Positions 26,428 to 36,293 of a DNA stretch of 64,000 bases are shown piece after piece. The DNA comes from Barnesiella viscericola DSM 18177 (GTDB lineage: Bacteria > Bacteroidota > Bacteroidia > Bacteroidales > Barnesiellaceae). Made by a program: the position numbers and the translations under genes. The stretch is taken from assembly GCF_000512915.1 (NCBI RefSeq), contig NZ_CP007034.1, forward strand, positions 1,054,001-1,118,000. The letters run 5' to 3'. Position 1 is the first letter of the stretch; each line of letters opens with the position of its first letter. The notes below the pieces were generated by a model that ran no database searches, was not told the DNA's origin, and was given only the letters and a program-made list of their open reading frames with translations.

Positions 26428-27333
26428 ATGGAACTGCGTCAACTGAACTACTTTAAGGAGGCTTGCGAATTGCGCAACTTCTCGGAGGCGGCCCGGGTGC
26501 TGAACATCTCGCAGAGCACGCTGTCGCAACAAATCAAGCAACTGGAAGAGGAGCTGGGTATCCTGCTCTTCGACCGCATAGGCAAACGGGTGGTTCCCAC
26601 CGAGGCGGGACTGGCCCTGCTGCCCTATGCCCACCGGGCGATACAGGAGGCCGAGGACGGCCGACAGATGATACGCGACTTGAAGGGGGTGCAGACGGGG
26701 AGGCTGCACGTGGGGGTGACTTACAGCATGATTTCGTTCATGCTGCCGGCTTTGGAACGGTTTACCCAGCGCTATCCCGGGGTGGAGGTGCATGTGACGC
26801 AGGGTACCTCGGAGGAGCTTTTGCAGCTGCTCGGCGACAACGGGCTGGACCTGCTGCTCTCGTTCAAACCCGAGTCGATGTGCAACGACTTGGAGACGGT
26901 GCCGATCGTGCGGTCGGAGCTTTACTTTGTCACGCACCACTCGCACCGGCTGGCCTCGCTCTCGTCGATTACCTTGAAGCGACTCGCGGCGACGCCGCTC
27001 ATCTTGCCCGAGCGGGGCTTTGCCACCCGCAAGAGAATCGAGGAGCTGTGCCGCAAATACCGGCTGTCGCTCACCGTGGGCATCGAGATGAACGACGTGC
27101 ACACCATTCTGCACCTGCTGCGCGGGGGCTACTGGGGGACGATTCTGACTCAGGCGGCCGTGGCCAACGAACCCGACCTGGTGCAGATTCCCATCTTGTG
27201 TGCCGAGCCGCTTACCTCGCAGGGGTATCTCTTCTGGCCGCAGGGGCTCTACCGCAAAAAGGCGGCGACGGCCTTTGCCGACTGTCTGCTGGCGGTGATA
27301 CAGGGCCTTTCCCGCCGGACGACGACCGACTGA
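26428..27333 (+). CDS. LysR-family transcriptional regulator
   Basis: A 301-residue regulator. The winged helix-turn-helix is at residues 1-60 (MELRQLNYFKEACELRNFSEAARVLNISQSTLSQQIKQLE in the protein's opening, split here over the HTH). The LysR substrate-binding domain runs from about residue 90 to 295 (GRLHVGVTY to the effector pocket). It resembles OxyR/CynR-type members but lacks the OxyR cysteine pair: the cysteines at CNDLET, ELCRKY and LCAEP are not in that arrangement. The divergent lipoprotein gene is the likeliest target. Confidence 0.92.
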   Translation: MELRQLNYFKEACELRNFSEAARVLNISQSTLSQQIKQLEEELGILLFDRIGKRVVPTEAGLALLPYAHRAIQEAEDGRQMIRDLKGVQTGRLHVGVTYSMISFMLPALERFTQRYPGVEVHVTQGTSEELLQLLGDNGLDLLLSFKPESMCNDLETVPIVRSELYFVTHHSHRLASLSSITLKRLAATPLILPERGFATRKRIEELCRKYRLSLTVGIEMNDVHTILHLLRGGYWGTILTQAAVANEPDLVQIPILCAEPLTSQGYLFWPQGLYRKKAATAFADCLLAVIQGLSRRTTTD

Positions 27334-27361
27334 TCCGGGCCTCAACCTCACATAAAGAGAG

Positions 27362-27388
27362 CGCCCCGGGAGGTTTTCTCCCGGGGCG
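27362..27388. terminator. Hairpin between convergent LysR and phosphoglucomutase genes
   Basis: An 11-bp perfect GC-rich stem (27362-27372 with 27378-27388, loop GTTTT) lies between the two convergent stops. No strong T-run follows on either side, so termination is probable rather than certain. Confidence 0.65.
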
Positions 27389-27445
27389 ATCCGTATCTTG
27401 TCAAGAGCCGCTCATGCCGCAGGCAGGAGCGTCACGAGGGTATCG

Positions 27446-29197
27446 TCAGATGCCCAGCTCTTTCTTGATGGCCTCTATCTTGGCATCGGCAGCCACATTG
27501 GCAGCGTCGTAGTCGGCATAGCTGTCCATCTTGATGCCGCGCACCTCGATGTAGAACTTGATCTTGGGCTCGGTTCCCGAGGGACGAATGGAGACTTTGG
27601 AGCCGTCGGCCGTGAAGTATTGCAGCACGTTGGAGGTGACGGGCATGTCGAGTTTCGACTTCTGGCCGGTCACGGTGTCGAGGGCTTCGAGCGAGTCGTA
27701 GTCTTTCACCAGAATGACGGGCGAACCGGCGAGCTCTTTCAAGGGGTTGGCACGGAAGCTCTTCATCATGGCCACAATCTCCTCGGCTCCCGATTTGCCC
27801 TTGCGAACGACCGAGATGCCTTTCTCCTTGGAGAAGCCGTATTTGATGTAGATGTCCTGCAACATCTGATACATGGTCATGCCCTTGTCCTTGGCCCAGG
27901 CGGCAATCTCGGCCATGAGCGAGATGGACGAAACGGAGTCTTTGTCGCGCACGAAATCCTCGGGCAGGAAGCCGTAGCTCTCTTCGCCGCCGCCGATGTA
28001 GCGGGCCTTGCCTTCGTTCTCGCGGATAATCGAGGCTATCCACTTGAAGCCGGTGTAGCAGTCGTACATCTTAAAGCCGTTGCGCTCGGCAATGGTCTTG
28101 ATGGTCTCGGTGGTGACGATGGTCTTGACGATGTATTCGTTGCCTTTGAGCAGACCCAGTTCTTTGTTGCGGGTCATGAGGTAGTTGAGGAATATCATCA
28201 CAATCTGGTTCCCGTTGATGAGGACAAACTCACCCTTGTCGTTGCGCACGGCCATACCGATACGGTCGGCATCGGGGTCGGAGGCTACAACGAGCTCGGC
28301 ATCGGTCTCGATGGCTTTCTTGATGGCCATGTCGAGGGCGGCGGGCTCTTCGGGGTTGGGCGACACGACGGTGGGGAAATCGCCGCTCACCACGTCTTGC
28401 TCGGGCACGTGAATGATGTTGGTGAAGCCGAAGTTCTTCAACGAAGCGGGCACGAGGCGCACACCGGTGCCGTGGATAGGCGTATAGACGATTTTCATGT
28501 CGTGGTGACGGGCAATGGCCTCGGGGCTGAGCGAGAGAGTCTTGATACGGTCGAGGTAACGGCGGTCGATCTCCTCGCCGATAATCTCGATGAGGGCGGG
28601 GTTACCCTGGAATTTCACATCTTTCACCGAAGTGATTTTGTTCACCTCGTCGATGGTCTCCTTGTCGTGGGGTGCAATCATCTGGGCACCGTCGTTCCAG
28701 TAAGCCTTGTAGCCGTTGTACTCCTTGGGGTTGTGCGAGGCGGTGAGGATTACACCACTCTGGCAACCCAGTTCGCGAATGGCAAACGATACCTCGGGCG
28801 TGGGACGCAGGGCGTCGAACAGATAGACCTTGATACCGTTGGCCGAGAAGATGTCGGCAGCCACCTCGGCGAAACGGCGGCTGTTGTTGCGGCAGTCGTG
28901 ACCGATAGCCACCTTGATCTGAGGAAGATCGGCAAATGCCTTCTTCAAGTAGTTGGACAAGCCTTGCGTGGCGGCACCCACGGTGTAGATGTTCATGCGG
29001 TTGGTACCGGCACCCATGATGCCGCGCAGACCGCCCGTACCAAATTCGAGATCCTTGTAGAAGGCCTCGATGAGGTCGGTCTTATCTTCGTTGTCGAGCA
29101 TGGCCCGCACAGCGGCTTTGGTCTCCTCGTCATAGCCGTCGCCCAGCCATACCTGAGCTTTGGCAATCACTTGTTGCAATAAATCTTCGTTTCCCAT
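27446..29197 (-). CDS. pgm: Phosphoglucomutase/phosphomannomutase
   Basis: An alpha-D-phosphohexomutase of 583 residues that interconverts hexose 1- and 6-phosphates in the cytoplasm. The phosphoserine loop is VILTASHNPKEYNG near residue 140. The metal-binding loop reads ASDPDADRIGMAV, the sugar-binding loop GGEESYGF near 400, and the phosphate-binding loop RPSGTEPKIKFY near 545. Length and the FGTGGLRGIMGAGTNRMN motif fit the larger PgcA-type enzymes. I use ATG 29197 (MGNEDLL); an in-frame ATG at 29212 is possible. Confidence 0.95.
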   Translation of the reverse strand: MGNEDLLQQVIAKAQVWLGDGYDEETKAAVRAMLDNEDKTDLIEAFYKDLEFGTGGLRGIMGAGTNRMNIYTVGAATQGLSNYLKKAFADLPQIKVAIGHDCRNNSRRFAEVAADIFSANGIKVYLFDALRPTPEVSFAIRELGCQSGVILTASHNPKEYNGYKAYWNDGAQMIAPHDKETIDEVNKITSVKDVKFQGNPALIEIIGEEIDRRYLDRIKTLSLSPEAIARHHDMKIVYTPIHGTGVRLVPASLKNFGFTNIIHVPEQDVVSGDFPTVVSPNPEEPAALDMAIKKAIETDAELVVASDPDADRIGMAVRNDKGEFVLINGNQIVMIFLNYLMTRNKELGLLKGNEYIVKTIVTTETIKTIAERNGFKMYDCYTGFKWIASIIRENEGKARYIGGGEESYGFLPEDFVRDKDSVSSISLMAEIAAWAKDKGMTMYQMLQDIYIKYGFSKEKGISVVRKGKSGAEEIVAMMKSFRANPLKELAGSPVILVKDYDSLEALDTVTGQKSKLDMPVTSNVLQYFTADGSKVSIRPSGTEPKIKFYIEVRGIKMDSYADYDAANVAADAKIEAIKKELGI

Positions 29198-29235
29198 ATG
29201 TTTAGCGTTCAATAGTTAATTGTTTCTTCTGTGGA

Positions 29236-29243
29236 CAAATTTA
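29236..29243 (-). promoter_or_regulatory. -7 box of pgm
   Basis: The minus strand reads TAAATTTG at 29243-29236, 39 bp upstream of the chosen start. The nearest upstream TTTG (29270-29267) is 23 bp away. Confidence 0.6.
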
Positions 29244-29319
29244 GTTATTTCCCCGAGACGGGCACACAAATTAAGCAAAAGTTTCGCATCGTTTTCACCA
29301 TTCGGGGAAAAAACAAGGT

Positions 29320-30963
29320 TTAGAACTGCGGTGCCTTTTCGAGGAAGCGGTCGCCGGTCTGGCGCACAATCTCCTCGTAGTACTCCTTGGAATAGCCGGG
29401 GAAGAGAGGCGAATCGGGCAAGCCGTAGCCGTTGTCCTTGAAGTGGCCGTTCTCCTCGCGCTTCACGTTACCGTCGAGGAACTTGACCATGAGGTATTCG
29501 CCCAGTTTCTTCCAGCGGGCGGTCGATGCCTCGGCAGCATCGCAGCTGTACTGGGTGAGGAACTCGATGGCCTCGGCGGGCGAAGTGGCATAGAGTTCGG
29601 CAGCAGCCTTGTCGACAGCCGACTGGCGGGCGTTGAGCGAACCTTCGACAGCGGTCTGCACGCGGCGAATGTCGCCAATCATGGGCTCGTAGCGGGCATA
29701 AGCCATATTGGCAACCCAGTTGTGAACCCAGAAGGCCGAGGTCCAGGAAAATTCATACATCGAACCGTTTGCAGGGCTGAAACATTCGGGCACCCGGGTG
29801 ATGCTGCAATACATGGGCACATAGATACAGGTGTTGGCATCGTCGACGCCGAACCAGAGTACACCGCCCACGGCATCGGGCAGCCAGTTGCGCATCTGAC
29901 CCACGAGAGTGAAGCCGGTCTGCTGCGTGGCGATGGCCCGCTCCATGCAGTAGGATTTACCCTCGACCTCGAACGACATAGGGCGGAACCGATAGGGTAC
30001 CTTGAAGGGACCGGCACCCACATCTTGCGTCATGTCGAAGGGGGTACCCTCGAAGTGGTCGCGCATGGCCTCTTTCATATCCTGCACGGAGAGTTTGCGC
30101 GAGGGCTTGATGTAGAGGGGGAAGGGGTTGTATACCTCGCCGTTGATGTAGGGCAGGTACTGGTCCATGGTCGTGTCGTACTTGCGGAAGAAGGCCCACA
30201 CGCGGGCATCGCAGGCCCGCAGGGCTCCGAAGTCGGCGGGATAATAGGTCTGGGCAAAGCTGAAATCCTTGTTCAGCCCGTCGAAATAGCCCATCTCGCG
30301 GGCAAACGAAATGACATCGGCCGAATAGAGGCAGTTCTCCTTGTCTTCCAACGGGAACTTGTGAATGCGAGGATAGTTGGCGTGGCCGGCAATACAGTCG
30401 TCGGGGATACGCACGGCTACCCACACGGCACCCCGGCGCCCCGGGCCCTTGCCGATGAGGTCCATGATCCAGGCCTCATTGGGGTCGGCAATGGTGAAGG
30501 ACTCGCCACTGCTGCAATAGCCGTATTTCTTGACCAGGCCGGTCATCACCTTGATGGCCTCGCGAGCGGTCTTGGCCCGTTCGAGTCCCAGTTGCATGAG
30601 CGAACCGTAGTCGATGATGCCGGTGGTATCGACCAGCTCGGGACGTCCGCCCCAGGTCGACTCAACAATGGTGAGCTGATGTTCGTTCATGTTGCCCACC
30701 ACGGCATAGGTGTGCTCCACCTGCTCGATTTCGCCCAGCGGTTTGTTGGTATCCCACTCGATAATCTTACGCATGGAACCCTTGGGCCAATCGGCGGCTG
30801 GCGACGAAGTCAACGCCCCATAGAGGGTGTGGGAGTCGGCCGAATAGGTTACCAACACACTCCCGTCGGCCGTAGCCTGCTTACCGGCTATCAAACTCGT
30901 ACAGGCCCATGCCTGCGGCCAAGCGGCCACGGTCAAAAGAGATAAAATCGCAATTTTCTTCAT
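29320..30963 (-). CDS. C69-family dipeptidase
   Basis: An exported Ntn-hydrolase dipeptidase (PepD/U34 group), 547 residues. The signal peptide ends AWA, and the next residue is Cys21 (ACTSLIAGK), so signal cleavage itself would expose the N-terminal nucleophile cysteine. The family's ADGSVLVTYSADSH motif and the MNEHQLTIVESTWGG block follow. It lies 22 bp downstream of the M23 peptidase gene and is probably co-transcribed with it, which suggests periplasmic degradation of peptides, perhaps muropeptide stems (inference). Confidence 0.92.
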   Translation of the reverse strand: MKKIAILSLLTVAAWPQAWACTSLIAGKQATADGSVLVTYSADSHTLYGALTSSPAADWPKGSMRKIIEWDTNKPLGEIEQVEHTYAVVGNMNEHQLTIVESTWGGRPELVDTTGIIDYGSLMQLGLERAKTAREAIKVMTGLVKKYGYCSSGESFTIADPNEAWIMDLIGKGPGRRGAVWVAVRIPDDCIAGHANYPRIHKFPLEDKENCLYSADVISFAREMGYFDGLNKDFSFAQTYYPADFGALRACDARVWAFFRKYDTTMDQYLPYINGEVYNPFPLYIKPSRKLSVQDMKEAMRDHFEGTPFDMTQDVGAGPFKVPYRFRPMSFEVEGKSYCMERAIATQQTGFTLVGQMRNWLPDAVGGVLWFGVDDANTCIYVPMYCSITRVPECFSPANGSMYEFSWTSAFWVHNWVANMAYARYEPMIGDIRRVQTAVEGSLNARQSAVDKAAAELYATSPAEAIEFLTQYSCDAAEASTARWKKLGEYLMVKFLDGNVKREENGHFKDNGYGLPDSPLFPGYSKEYYEEIVRQTGDRFLEKAPQF

Positions 30964-30985
30964 AACTCTATTTCTTGTTTTTTAT

Positions 30986-32644
30986 TTACCATACAAAAGA
31001 GCCGGTATAGACCTGCTCGTTGCCGCACATGTCGGTAGCCCGCACCTTCAAGGTGTGCTTGCTTCCCTTCTTCACCCGGTTGCTTTCGAGGCGATAGGTG
31101 ATGCGGGCCGTCTTCCCGTCGAGTTCAAAGAGGACAAACTTGCCGTCGATTTCGCCCCGGTAGCTTTTCAGTCCGCTACCGCTGTCGGTCACCTTCAACA
31201 CCACCGTGCCCCGCGACGACCAGCGCTCGGGAGCCACGGGCTGAATGGAGGGATTCACCGAATCGACCGTAACGGCATAGGAGCCGAAGTTGCGAATCTT
31301 GGCCTTGTACCAGCCATCGGCATACTCACCGTTCACGGGATAGACCCGGCTGCCTTTGAGACGCACCAGATAATACTGGTTCTTGTTAGTCAGTTCGTCG
31401 CGGGTAAGCCGAATCGAGAGGTCGGCCGGGCGGTGGAGCGAAATATCGTCGGGCCCGATGACCTGCGTATCGGAGCAATATTTGTGCGATTCGAGCTTGC
31501 GCCGCGTGAAATCGATGTTTTCATAGAGGGCCCCGGCAGGAACAAAAAGACCGAAATCGTCCTTCTTGTAGAGATTGTCGACGGCATAGGAGAAATAGAT
31601 GCCCGACTTCTGGGGCTCGACGGGCTCCTGCAACTTGCCGGTGAGGGTAAAGTCCAACACCGAGCGATTCCCGTCGTAGTCGGTGAGGACGTAGCGACAG
31701 CGATAGGGCCGCTCCTCATCGACATGGAGAATGCCGTGGTTGTCGACCTGCTTGTAGATGGAGCGCAGCCGGTTGCCGGGCGCCACATAGGTGCGCATGA
31801 TCTTGCCGTCCTCGGTGAAGCTGTTGATGTAGCGGGTCTCGTCGAACGAGTAGCGGTAGATATAGGTCGAAAAAAAGAGGCTGTCGTCGACATACAGGTC
31901 GACCTGATGCACCCCGTATTTATTGGCCGTGCCGGTCATGCGGTCGTAGGCCTCGATACCGAACGAGACATCGCCCCAGACGGGGACAGGTTCGCCTATC
32001 GAGTAGGTACCCGCCCCACTCCGAGTTGCCTTGCGTTCCACCCGGCGAGCGGTATTTCCCATGACCCCGTCGTGGGTATAGACCACCACCCGACGAGGCT
32101 CGGGAGCCACATCGTCGGTAATGTACTGCGAGAGCCACTCCTGCGGGTCCATGGGGTCCTCGGTAGCGGTATCGCGAATGTCGAGATGCAGATGGGGACC
32201 GCCCGACGAACCGGCATTGCCGCTATACCCAATCAGGTCGCCCTGCCCTACCGGGATTTCGCCCTCGGCAAATTCGCAGTCGATGGCAAAGTCTTCCTGT
32301 TCGTACTGCAACCGGCGTACCACTTCATCGACAAAGGGAGCGAAACTCTTCAAGTGGCCGTAGACGGTCGTCAGCCCCGAAGGGTGATTGATGTAGATGG
32401 CCCGACCGAATCCCCACGGCGACACCACGACACGCGACACATAGCCGCCGTCCATCGCATAGACCGGGAGGCCGGTGCGGCCCTGAGTCTTCAAATCGAT
32501 ACCCGAGTGAAAATGGTTGGGGCGCAACTCCCCGAAATTGGCACTCATCAACAAAGGAATCTTCAACGGCGCAATCATTTCGCCTCGGCACACGGGAGCG
32601 ATGAGCGCACAAATCACCCCCAATCCTATTGTACGTAAACGCAT
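30986..32644 (-). CDS. M23-family metallopeptidase
   Basis: A 552-residue exported LytM/peptidase M23 protein. After a signal peptide (residues 1-21) the zinc site is visible as HFHSGIDLK (H-x-x-x-D) near residue 45 and GPHLHLDIR (H-x-H) near residue 150, with an intervening VYGHLKSF histidine. The enzyme domain lies at the N-terminus, and some 350 residues of beta-rich, Ig-like sequence follow. It probably cleaves peptidoglycan cross-links. Three tandem -7 boxes lie upstream at 32750-32957. Confidence 0.92.
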   Translation of the reverse strand: MRLRTIGLGVICALIAPVCRGEMIAPLKIPLLMSANFGELRPNHFHSGIDLKTQGRTGLPVYAMDGGYVSRVVVSPWGFGRAIYINHPSGLTTVYGHLKSFAPFVDEVVRRLQYEQEDFAIDCEFAEGEIPVGQGDLIGYSGNAGSSGGPHLHLDIRDTATEDPMDPQEWLSQYITDDVAPEPRRVVVYTHDGVMGNTARRVERKATRSGAGTYSIGEPVPVWGDVSFGIEAYDRMTGTANKYGVHQVDLYVDDSLFFSTYIYRYSFDETRYINSFTEDGKIMRTYVAPGNRLRSIYKQVDNHGILHVDEERPYRCRYVLTDYDGNRSVLDFTLTGKLQEPVEPQKSGIYFSYAVDNLYKKDDFGLFVPAGALYENIDFTRRKLESHKYCSDTQVIGPDDISLHRPADLSIRLTRDELTNKNQYYLVRLKGSRVYPVNGEYADGWYKAKIRNFGSYAVTVDSVNPSIQPVAPERWSSRGTVVLKVTDSGSGLKSYRGEIDGKFVLFELDGKTARITYRLESNRVKKGSKHTLKVRATDMCGNEQVYTGSFVW

Positions 32645-32749
32645 ACTATCCTTTCTTTTCTACACGTGTAAAAACGAGGTGCCTCTCTGTGGCGAAAGCG
32701 AACGTCTTTTCGTCTCTTCCCGAGGCTTCTCCCCTTTTTACAATCCTTG

Positions 32750-32957
32750 CAAAGATAGTGAAAGGCGAGCGCAGAAAAAATAAGCTTGCTTGAATTTTTT
32801 ATGCCGAACCGCATCCCATCTTCGTGTAACAAAGATAGTGAAAGGTGAGCGCAAAAAATCAAGCTCGCTTGGTCTTTTTGCCGAACCGACTCCTATTTTC
32901 GCAATATGCAAAGATAGTGAAAGTCAAAAGCAGAGGCAAATAGAAAACACAGTTTTC
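32750..32957 (-). promoter_or_regulatory. Tandem promoter array upstream of the M23 peptidase gene
   Basis: CTTTCACTATCTTTG occurs three times on the minus strand, with -7 boxes at 32757-32750, 32837-32830 and 32916-32909, so the unit is about 80 bp. The outermost copy is canonical: inverted repeat GAAAAC-TGT-GTTTTC (32943-32957), then TTTG and a 20-bp spacer. The two inner copies carry a different inverted repeat, CAAGC-NN-GCTTG, at the equivalent place. Bases 32958-33070 hold no other feature apart from the 3' end of the next operon. Confidence 0.75.
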
Positions 32958-33070
32958 AATATTTTGACTATTCCAACCTGCAGCCTGCGACAAAAAAAGC
33001 AGCCCGGCTTGCACAGGCAAACCGAGCTGCTCCTTACAAATCCCATCTCCTAATGGAGAAACACATTATA

Positions 33071-34630
33071 TCACAACATTACTTTTTCAGCTTTCTTGCT
33101 TACCCCGTCGGTGAGAACGAAGATGGCGCAACGGGCAGCAATATCCTGTTTGTTGACTGTCAACATATCGGCACCCTCGGCCGAGTAAACCGTGCGGCCC
33201 AACATATCGACTACGGTAAGGGTGAAGTGACGATCGGCCGTATTCACTACGGTAATCTGGTCGCCGTTGCGGGCGATGACGAAATCGGACTCATCGGCTA
33301 CGACCGAAGCGATTGCCGACTGTTCGGTAGCACCGTATTCATAGGCACCGATGTCTCTCGTACCTACGGCTTTCAAGCCCCGAATATCGGTGGCCGGAAT
33401 CATATCGGCATAAGCACCGTCGGCATAACCAGCATTGACAGCGTCGCTGTTCTCGGCAGTCAAGGGCAGATAGGGTACAAAGTTGTCGGTCGAGAGCGAG
33501 GAAGCCAGGGCAACCATCGACAACGGATAGGTAGCGAGAGTCTCTACCCGGTTGTTGCACTGATCTTTCTTGCCGTTGAAGCACTCGTCGTCGATAGCCT
33601 CGTTGACACCACGCTCGCCACCTATGATAATATTATTGTATCCCTCGATAGGAGTACGATAGTTGTTGACCGTATAGTTGGGGTCACCGAAGATACCTGA
33701 ACCTGTAGCATAGACCAGGTTGTTGATAAAGTACAGTTCGCCCGTGTAGATATCGCCAATGCGCAGGGCACCGTCGTTGCCATAGAAGGTATTGTTGATA
33801 ATCTTCATCAAAGCGCCATCACTATTGGTTACATCGACATCTGCCTGATTGGTGAGTTTGGAAGTATTGGCCAGGAAGGTACAGTTGACAATCGTTATCT
33901 CCCCTACATTGGAATAGGAAGCTGCCGCGTCTTCGGTCGAGATGGCAGAACCTACACCTTTATTCACGTCGTTGCTGTAGAAGGTACAGTTTTCTACCCG
34001 CAGGCTACTACCATCGACATCTTTTACACCGGCTTGAAGAATAGCTGCGCCCGTAGCGTAGCCACTACCCTCAAAGATGTAGTTGCCGTCGAAGTAGGAG
34101 TTGCGCACAGTCACATCTTTTCCACGCGAAGCTATGGCTGCACCACCGGCATCAGACTCGTTGTCGATGAAGATACAGCTGTCGACTACCAGCGTATTAC
34201 CGGCAAAGAAAAGGCCTCCACCCGGAGCATAAGCAACTTGACGGCCGTTGAGGAAAGTGATACCTCTTACCGTGAGATTGCAACCGGTGGCGGCACGCAG
34301 GATACGGGCACCCTCGCCACCCTCTTTACCGGGTTTCTCGGCGGCACGCAGCGTGGTATTGTTACCGATGATGGTCACATTCTTGTTTTCGTCCAGATCG
34401 AGCTGTCCACCCGTATCGAATACGGTATTGGGTTCCAGATAGATGATGGTCTCTTCATTATCCTGTACACTACCGATAGCCTTGCTCACGGTTTTGAAAG
34501 CCGTGCCCCACGATTGACCGTTGTAACTGTCGTTACCCGAGCCGGCTTTTACATAAATTTTTGTGGCGGCAAACGAGTTGACTCCCAGAGAGCCCGCCAA
34601 CAAAGCGACTAATAAGAAATTCTTTTTCAT
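33071..34630 (-). CDS. Exported right-handed beta-helix protein with T9SS-like C-terminal domain
   Basis: A 519-residue exported protein (signal peptide to SFAAT). Residues 40-380 are parallel beta-helix repeats, with many NCTFYSND- and NNTFYGND-type rungs. The DIGAYEY motif near 425 resembles the choice-of-anchor Q domain. The last ~75 residues (DGDQITV-type strands, MLGRTVYSAEG, ending KKAEKVML) look like a T9SS type A sorting domain. It is paralogous to the gene at 34649-36268. The beta-helix could bind or cleave polysaccharide, but no catalytic site is assignable. It is last in a five-gene operon. Confidence 0.82.
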   Translation of the reverse strand: MKKNFLLVALLAGSLGVNSFAATKIYVKAGSGNDSYNGQSWGTAFKTVSKAIGSVQDNEETIIYLEPNTVFDTGGQLDLDENKNVTIIGNNTTLRAAEKPGKEGGEGARILRAATGCNLTVRGITFLNGRQVAYAPGGGLFFAGNTLVVDSCIFIDNESDAGGAAIASRGKDVTVRNSYFDGNYIFEGSGYATGAAILQAGVKDVDGSSLRVENCTFYSNDVNKGVGSAISTEDAAASYSNVGEITIVNCTFLANTSKLTNQADVDVTNSDGALMKIINNTFYGNDGALRIGDIYTGELYFINNLVYATGSGIFGDPNYTVNNYRTPIEGYNNIIIGGERGVNEAIDDECFNGKKDQCNNRVETLATYPLSMVALASSLSTDNFVPYLPLTAENSDAVNAGYADGAYADMIPATDIRGLKAVGTRDIGAYEYGATEQSAIASVVADESDFVIARNGDQITVVNTADRHFTLTVVDMLGRTVYSAEGADMLTVNKQDIAARCAIFVLTDGVSKKAEKVML

Positions 34631-34648
34631 ACGTGATTGATATTAAAT

Positions 34649-36268
34649 TTATAAGATTACTTTTTTAACGATTTGGTCGTGTCCGTTGGTAGCTACTACC
34701 AGCAAAACACCGCGAGGCAGACGGTCACCGCCGATTACTGCCGTTTGCTCCACGGGCATAGCGGCTACCTGACGGCCGTCGATCTGGAAGAGAGTTACCT
34801 GGAACTCGGTGTCGGTATGATTCTCGACAACGAGGTTGCCCGACTGTACGTAGACACTAAGATCGGTAGCTGCATCAACACCAGCGATAGCCGTGGGCTG
34901 GTCGGAGGGTACATACTCATAGGCTCCTATGTCTACACCATCATCTTCGCGGGCCGTACCCAGCACGTCGACCAGGGGAACGATATTCTCCTCACCCACC
35001 AGATATTCGGCTACACCGGCGTTGACCAGCGGGCTGGTCTCGCTCACAGCCAGATAGGGTACGAAGTTGTCGGTTGCCAAGGTATCGCTGAGACCGGCTT
35101 CGGTCATCAAAGAGGTCAAGGCATCGATGTCGGCGATGAAGGGGTCGCCCACATTCGACTCGCGAGCCGTAATAAGCATGTTGCCGTTCTCGTTATCGGC
35201 CAGTTCGGACACATAGGAGTGAGGTTCCAGCACGACGGCATAGTTGTTCTGGCAGGCAATGGTGCGGCCGGTAGCTTTCGGCGAAATGACGGCATTGCGC
35301 AATCCTACCACGGCATTGTTGACGAAATAGAGGGTATTGTTACCGGTCTCGCTGATGTTGACAGCCGAGGTTCTCTTGTAAACCTCTTTCATCAAGGTCT
35401 GGTCGCCCTCATCGTCCGACTCGTCGCGCAGGTCGAAATAGAAGGTGTTGTTCACAACTTGAACCGAGTTGCCCGAACCTTTGATCAGGATATTGGGCAC
35501 CGACCCTACCGGGACACCCTTGGTGGTATTGTTGTAAAAGGTGTTGTTGGCCAGACGAGCCTGTACGTTCGAGTTGTTGACGATACCCACAGCCATAGCT
35601 CCCGAGTTGGAATTGATTACATTGTTCTGGAAAATCGAGTTCTCAACCGTGAAAACTCCCTCCTTACCCTGGAAGTGAATGGAGGTACCACTCATGGCAT
35701 CTCTATACCCTTCGGTCTGGTTATTCCGGAACACCGAGTTGGTGATAGTTACATTCATGGCGTTCGTACCGGTGGCGATAGCAGCACCCCCGTCGGCACC
35801 CGAGGTCAAGGCACAGTTTTCAAATACGCAGCTGTCGATGACCAACTCGGAGGCACTATTGGCATTACCGGCAAAATAGAGTACACCGCCCATACTGGTA
35901 TAGTTCTTGACGCCAGTGAAGGTGATGTCTTTCAAGACCAGCCGGGCAGCCTCGGTACGCAAGATGCGCTGTGCGGAACCGGCATTGATGATGGAGCTAT
36001 CGCCGATGATGGTCAAATCTACCCGGTTTGCACCGGTAGTCATGTTGCTCTCCTTGAACTCGTGTCCCGGTTTCAGATAGATGGTTACGGGCTCATCGGC
36101 CGTCACCGCGTTGATGGCCGCAGCCACCTTGGTATAGACGGCGTCGACGGTCATACCCTCGGGAGCGTTCCCGTCGGGGTCGACATAATAGACCTTCTCG
36201 GCCTGGCCGGGAAAGCTACATAAAGCAGCCACAAGGGCCGTACAGAAAAGTGTAGTTGTCTTTTTCAT
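34649..36268 (-). CDS. Exported right-handed beta-helix protein, paralogue
   Basis: A 539-residue paralogue of the downstream gene with the same layout. It has a signal peptide ending FPGQAEK, an N-terminal VYYVDPDGNAPEG strand, beta-helix rungs (NNTFYNNTTKG, NNTFYFDLRDE), DIGAYEY near 455, and a C-terminal sorting-like domain (FQIDGRQVAAMP, ending IVKKVIL). It starts 25 bp after the GH16 gene. The two paralogues probably arose by tandem duplication, but their rungs have diverged strongly. Confidence 0.82.
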   Translation of the reverse strand: MKKTTTLFCTALVAALCSFPGQAEKVYYVDPDGNAPEGMTVDAVYTKVAAAINAVTADEPVTIYLKPGHEFKESNMTTGANRVDLTIIGDSSIINAGSAQRILRTEAARLVLKDITFTGVKNYTSMGGVLYFAGNANSASELVIDSCVFENCALTSGADGGAAIATGTNAMNVTITNSVFRNNQTEGYRDAMSGTSIHFQGKEGVFTVENSIFQNNVINSNSGAMAVGIVNNSNVQARLANNTFYNNTTKGVPVGSVPNILIKGSGNSVQVVNNTFYFDLRDESDDEGDQTLMKEVYKRTSAVNISETGNNTLYFVNNAVVGLRNAVISPKATGRTIACQNNYAVVLEPHSYVSELADNENGNMLITARESNVGDPFIADIDALTSLMTEAGLSDTLATDNFVPYLAVSETSPLVNAGVAEYLVGEENIVPLVDVLGTAREDDGVDIGAYEYVPSDQPTAIAGVDAATDLSVYVQSGNLVVENHTDTEFQVTLFQIDGRQVAAMPVEQTAVIGGDRLPRGVLLVVATNGHDQIVKKVIL

Positions 36269-36293
36269 GATTTTAGTTCTTTATTTTCACTTT

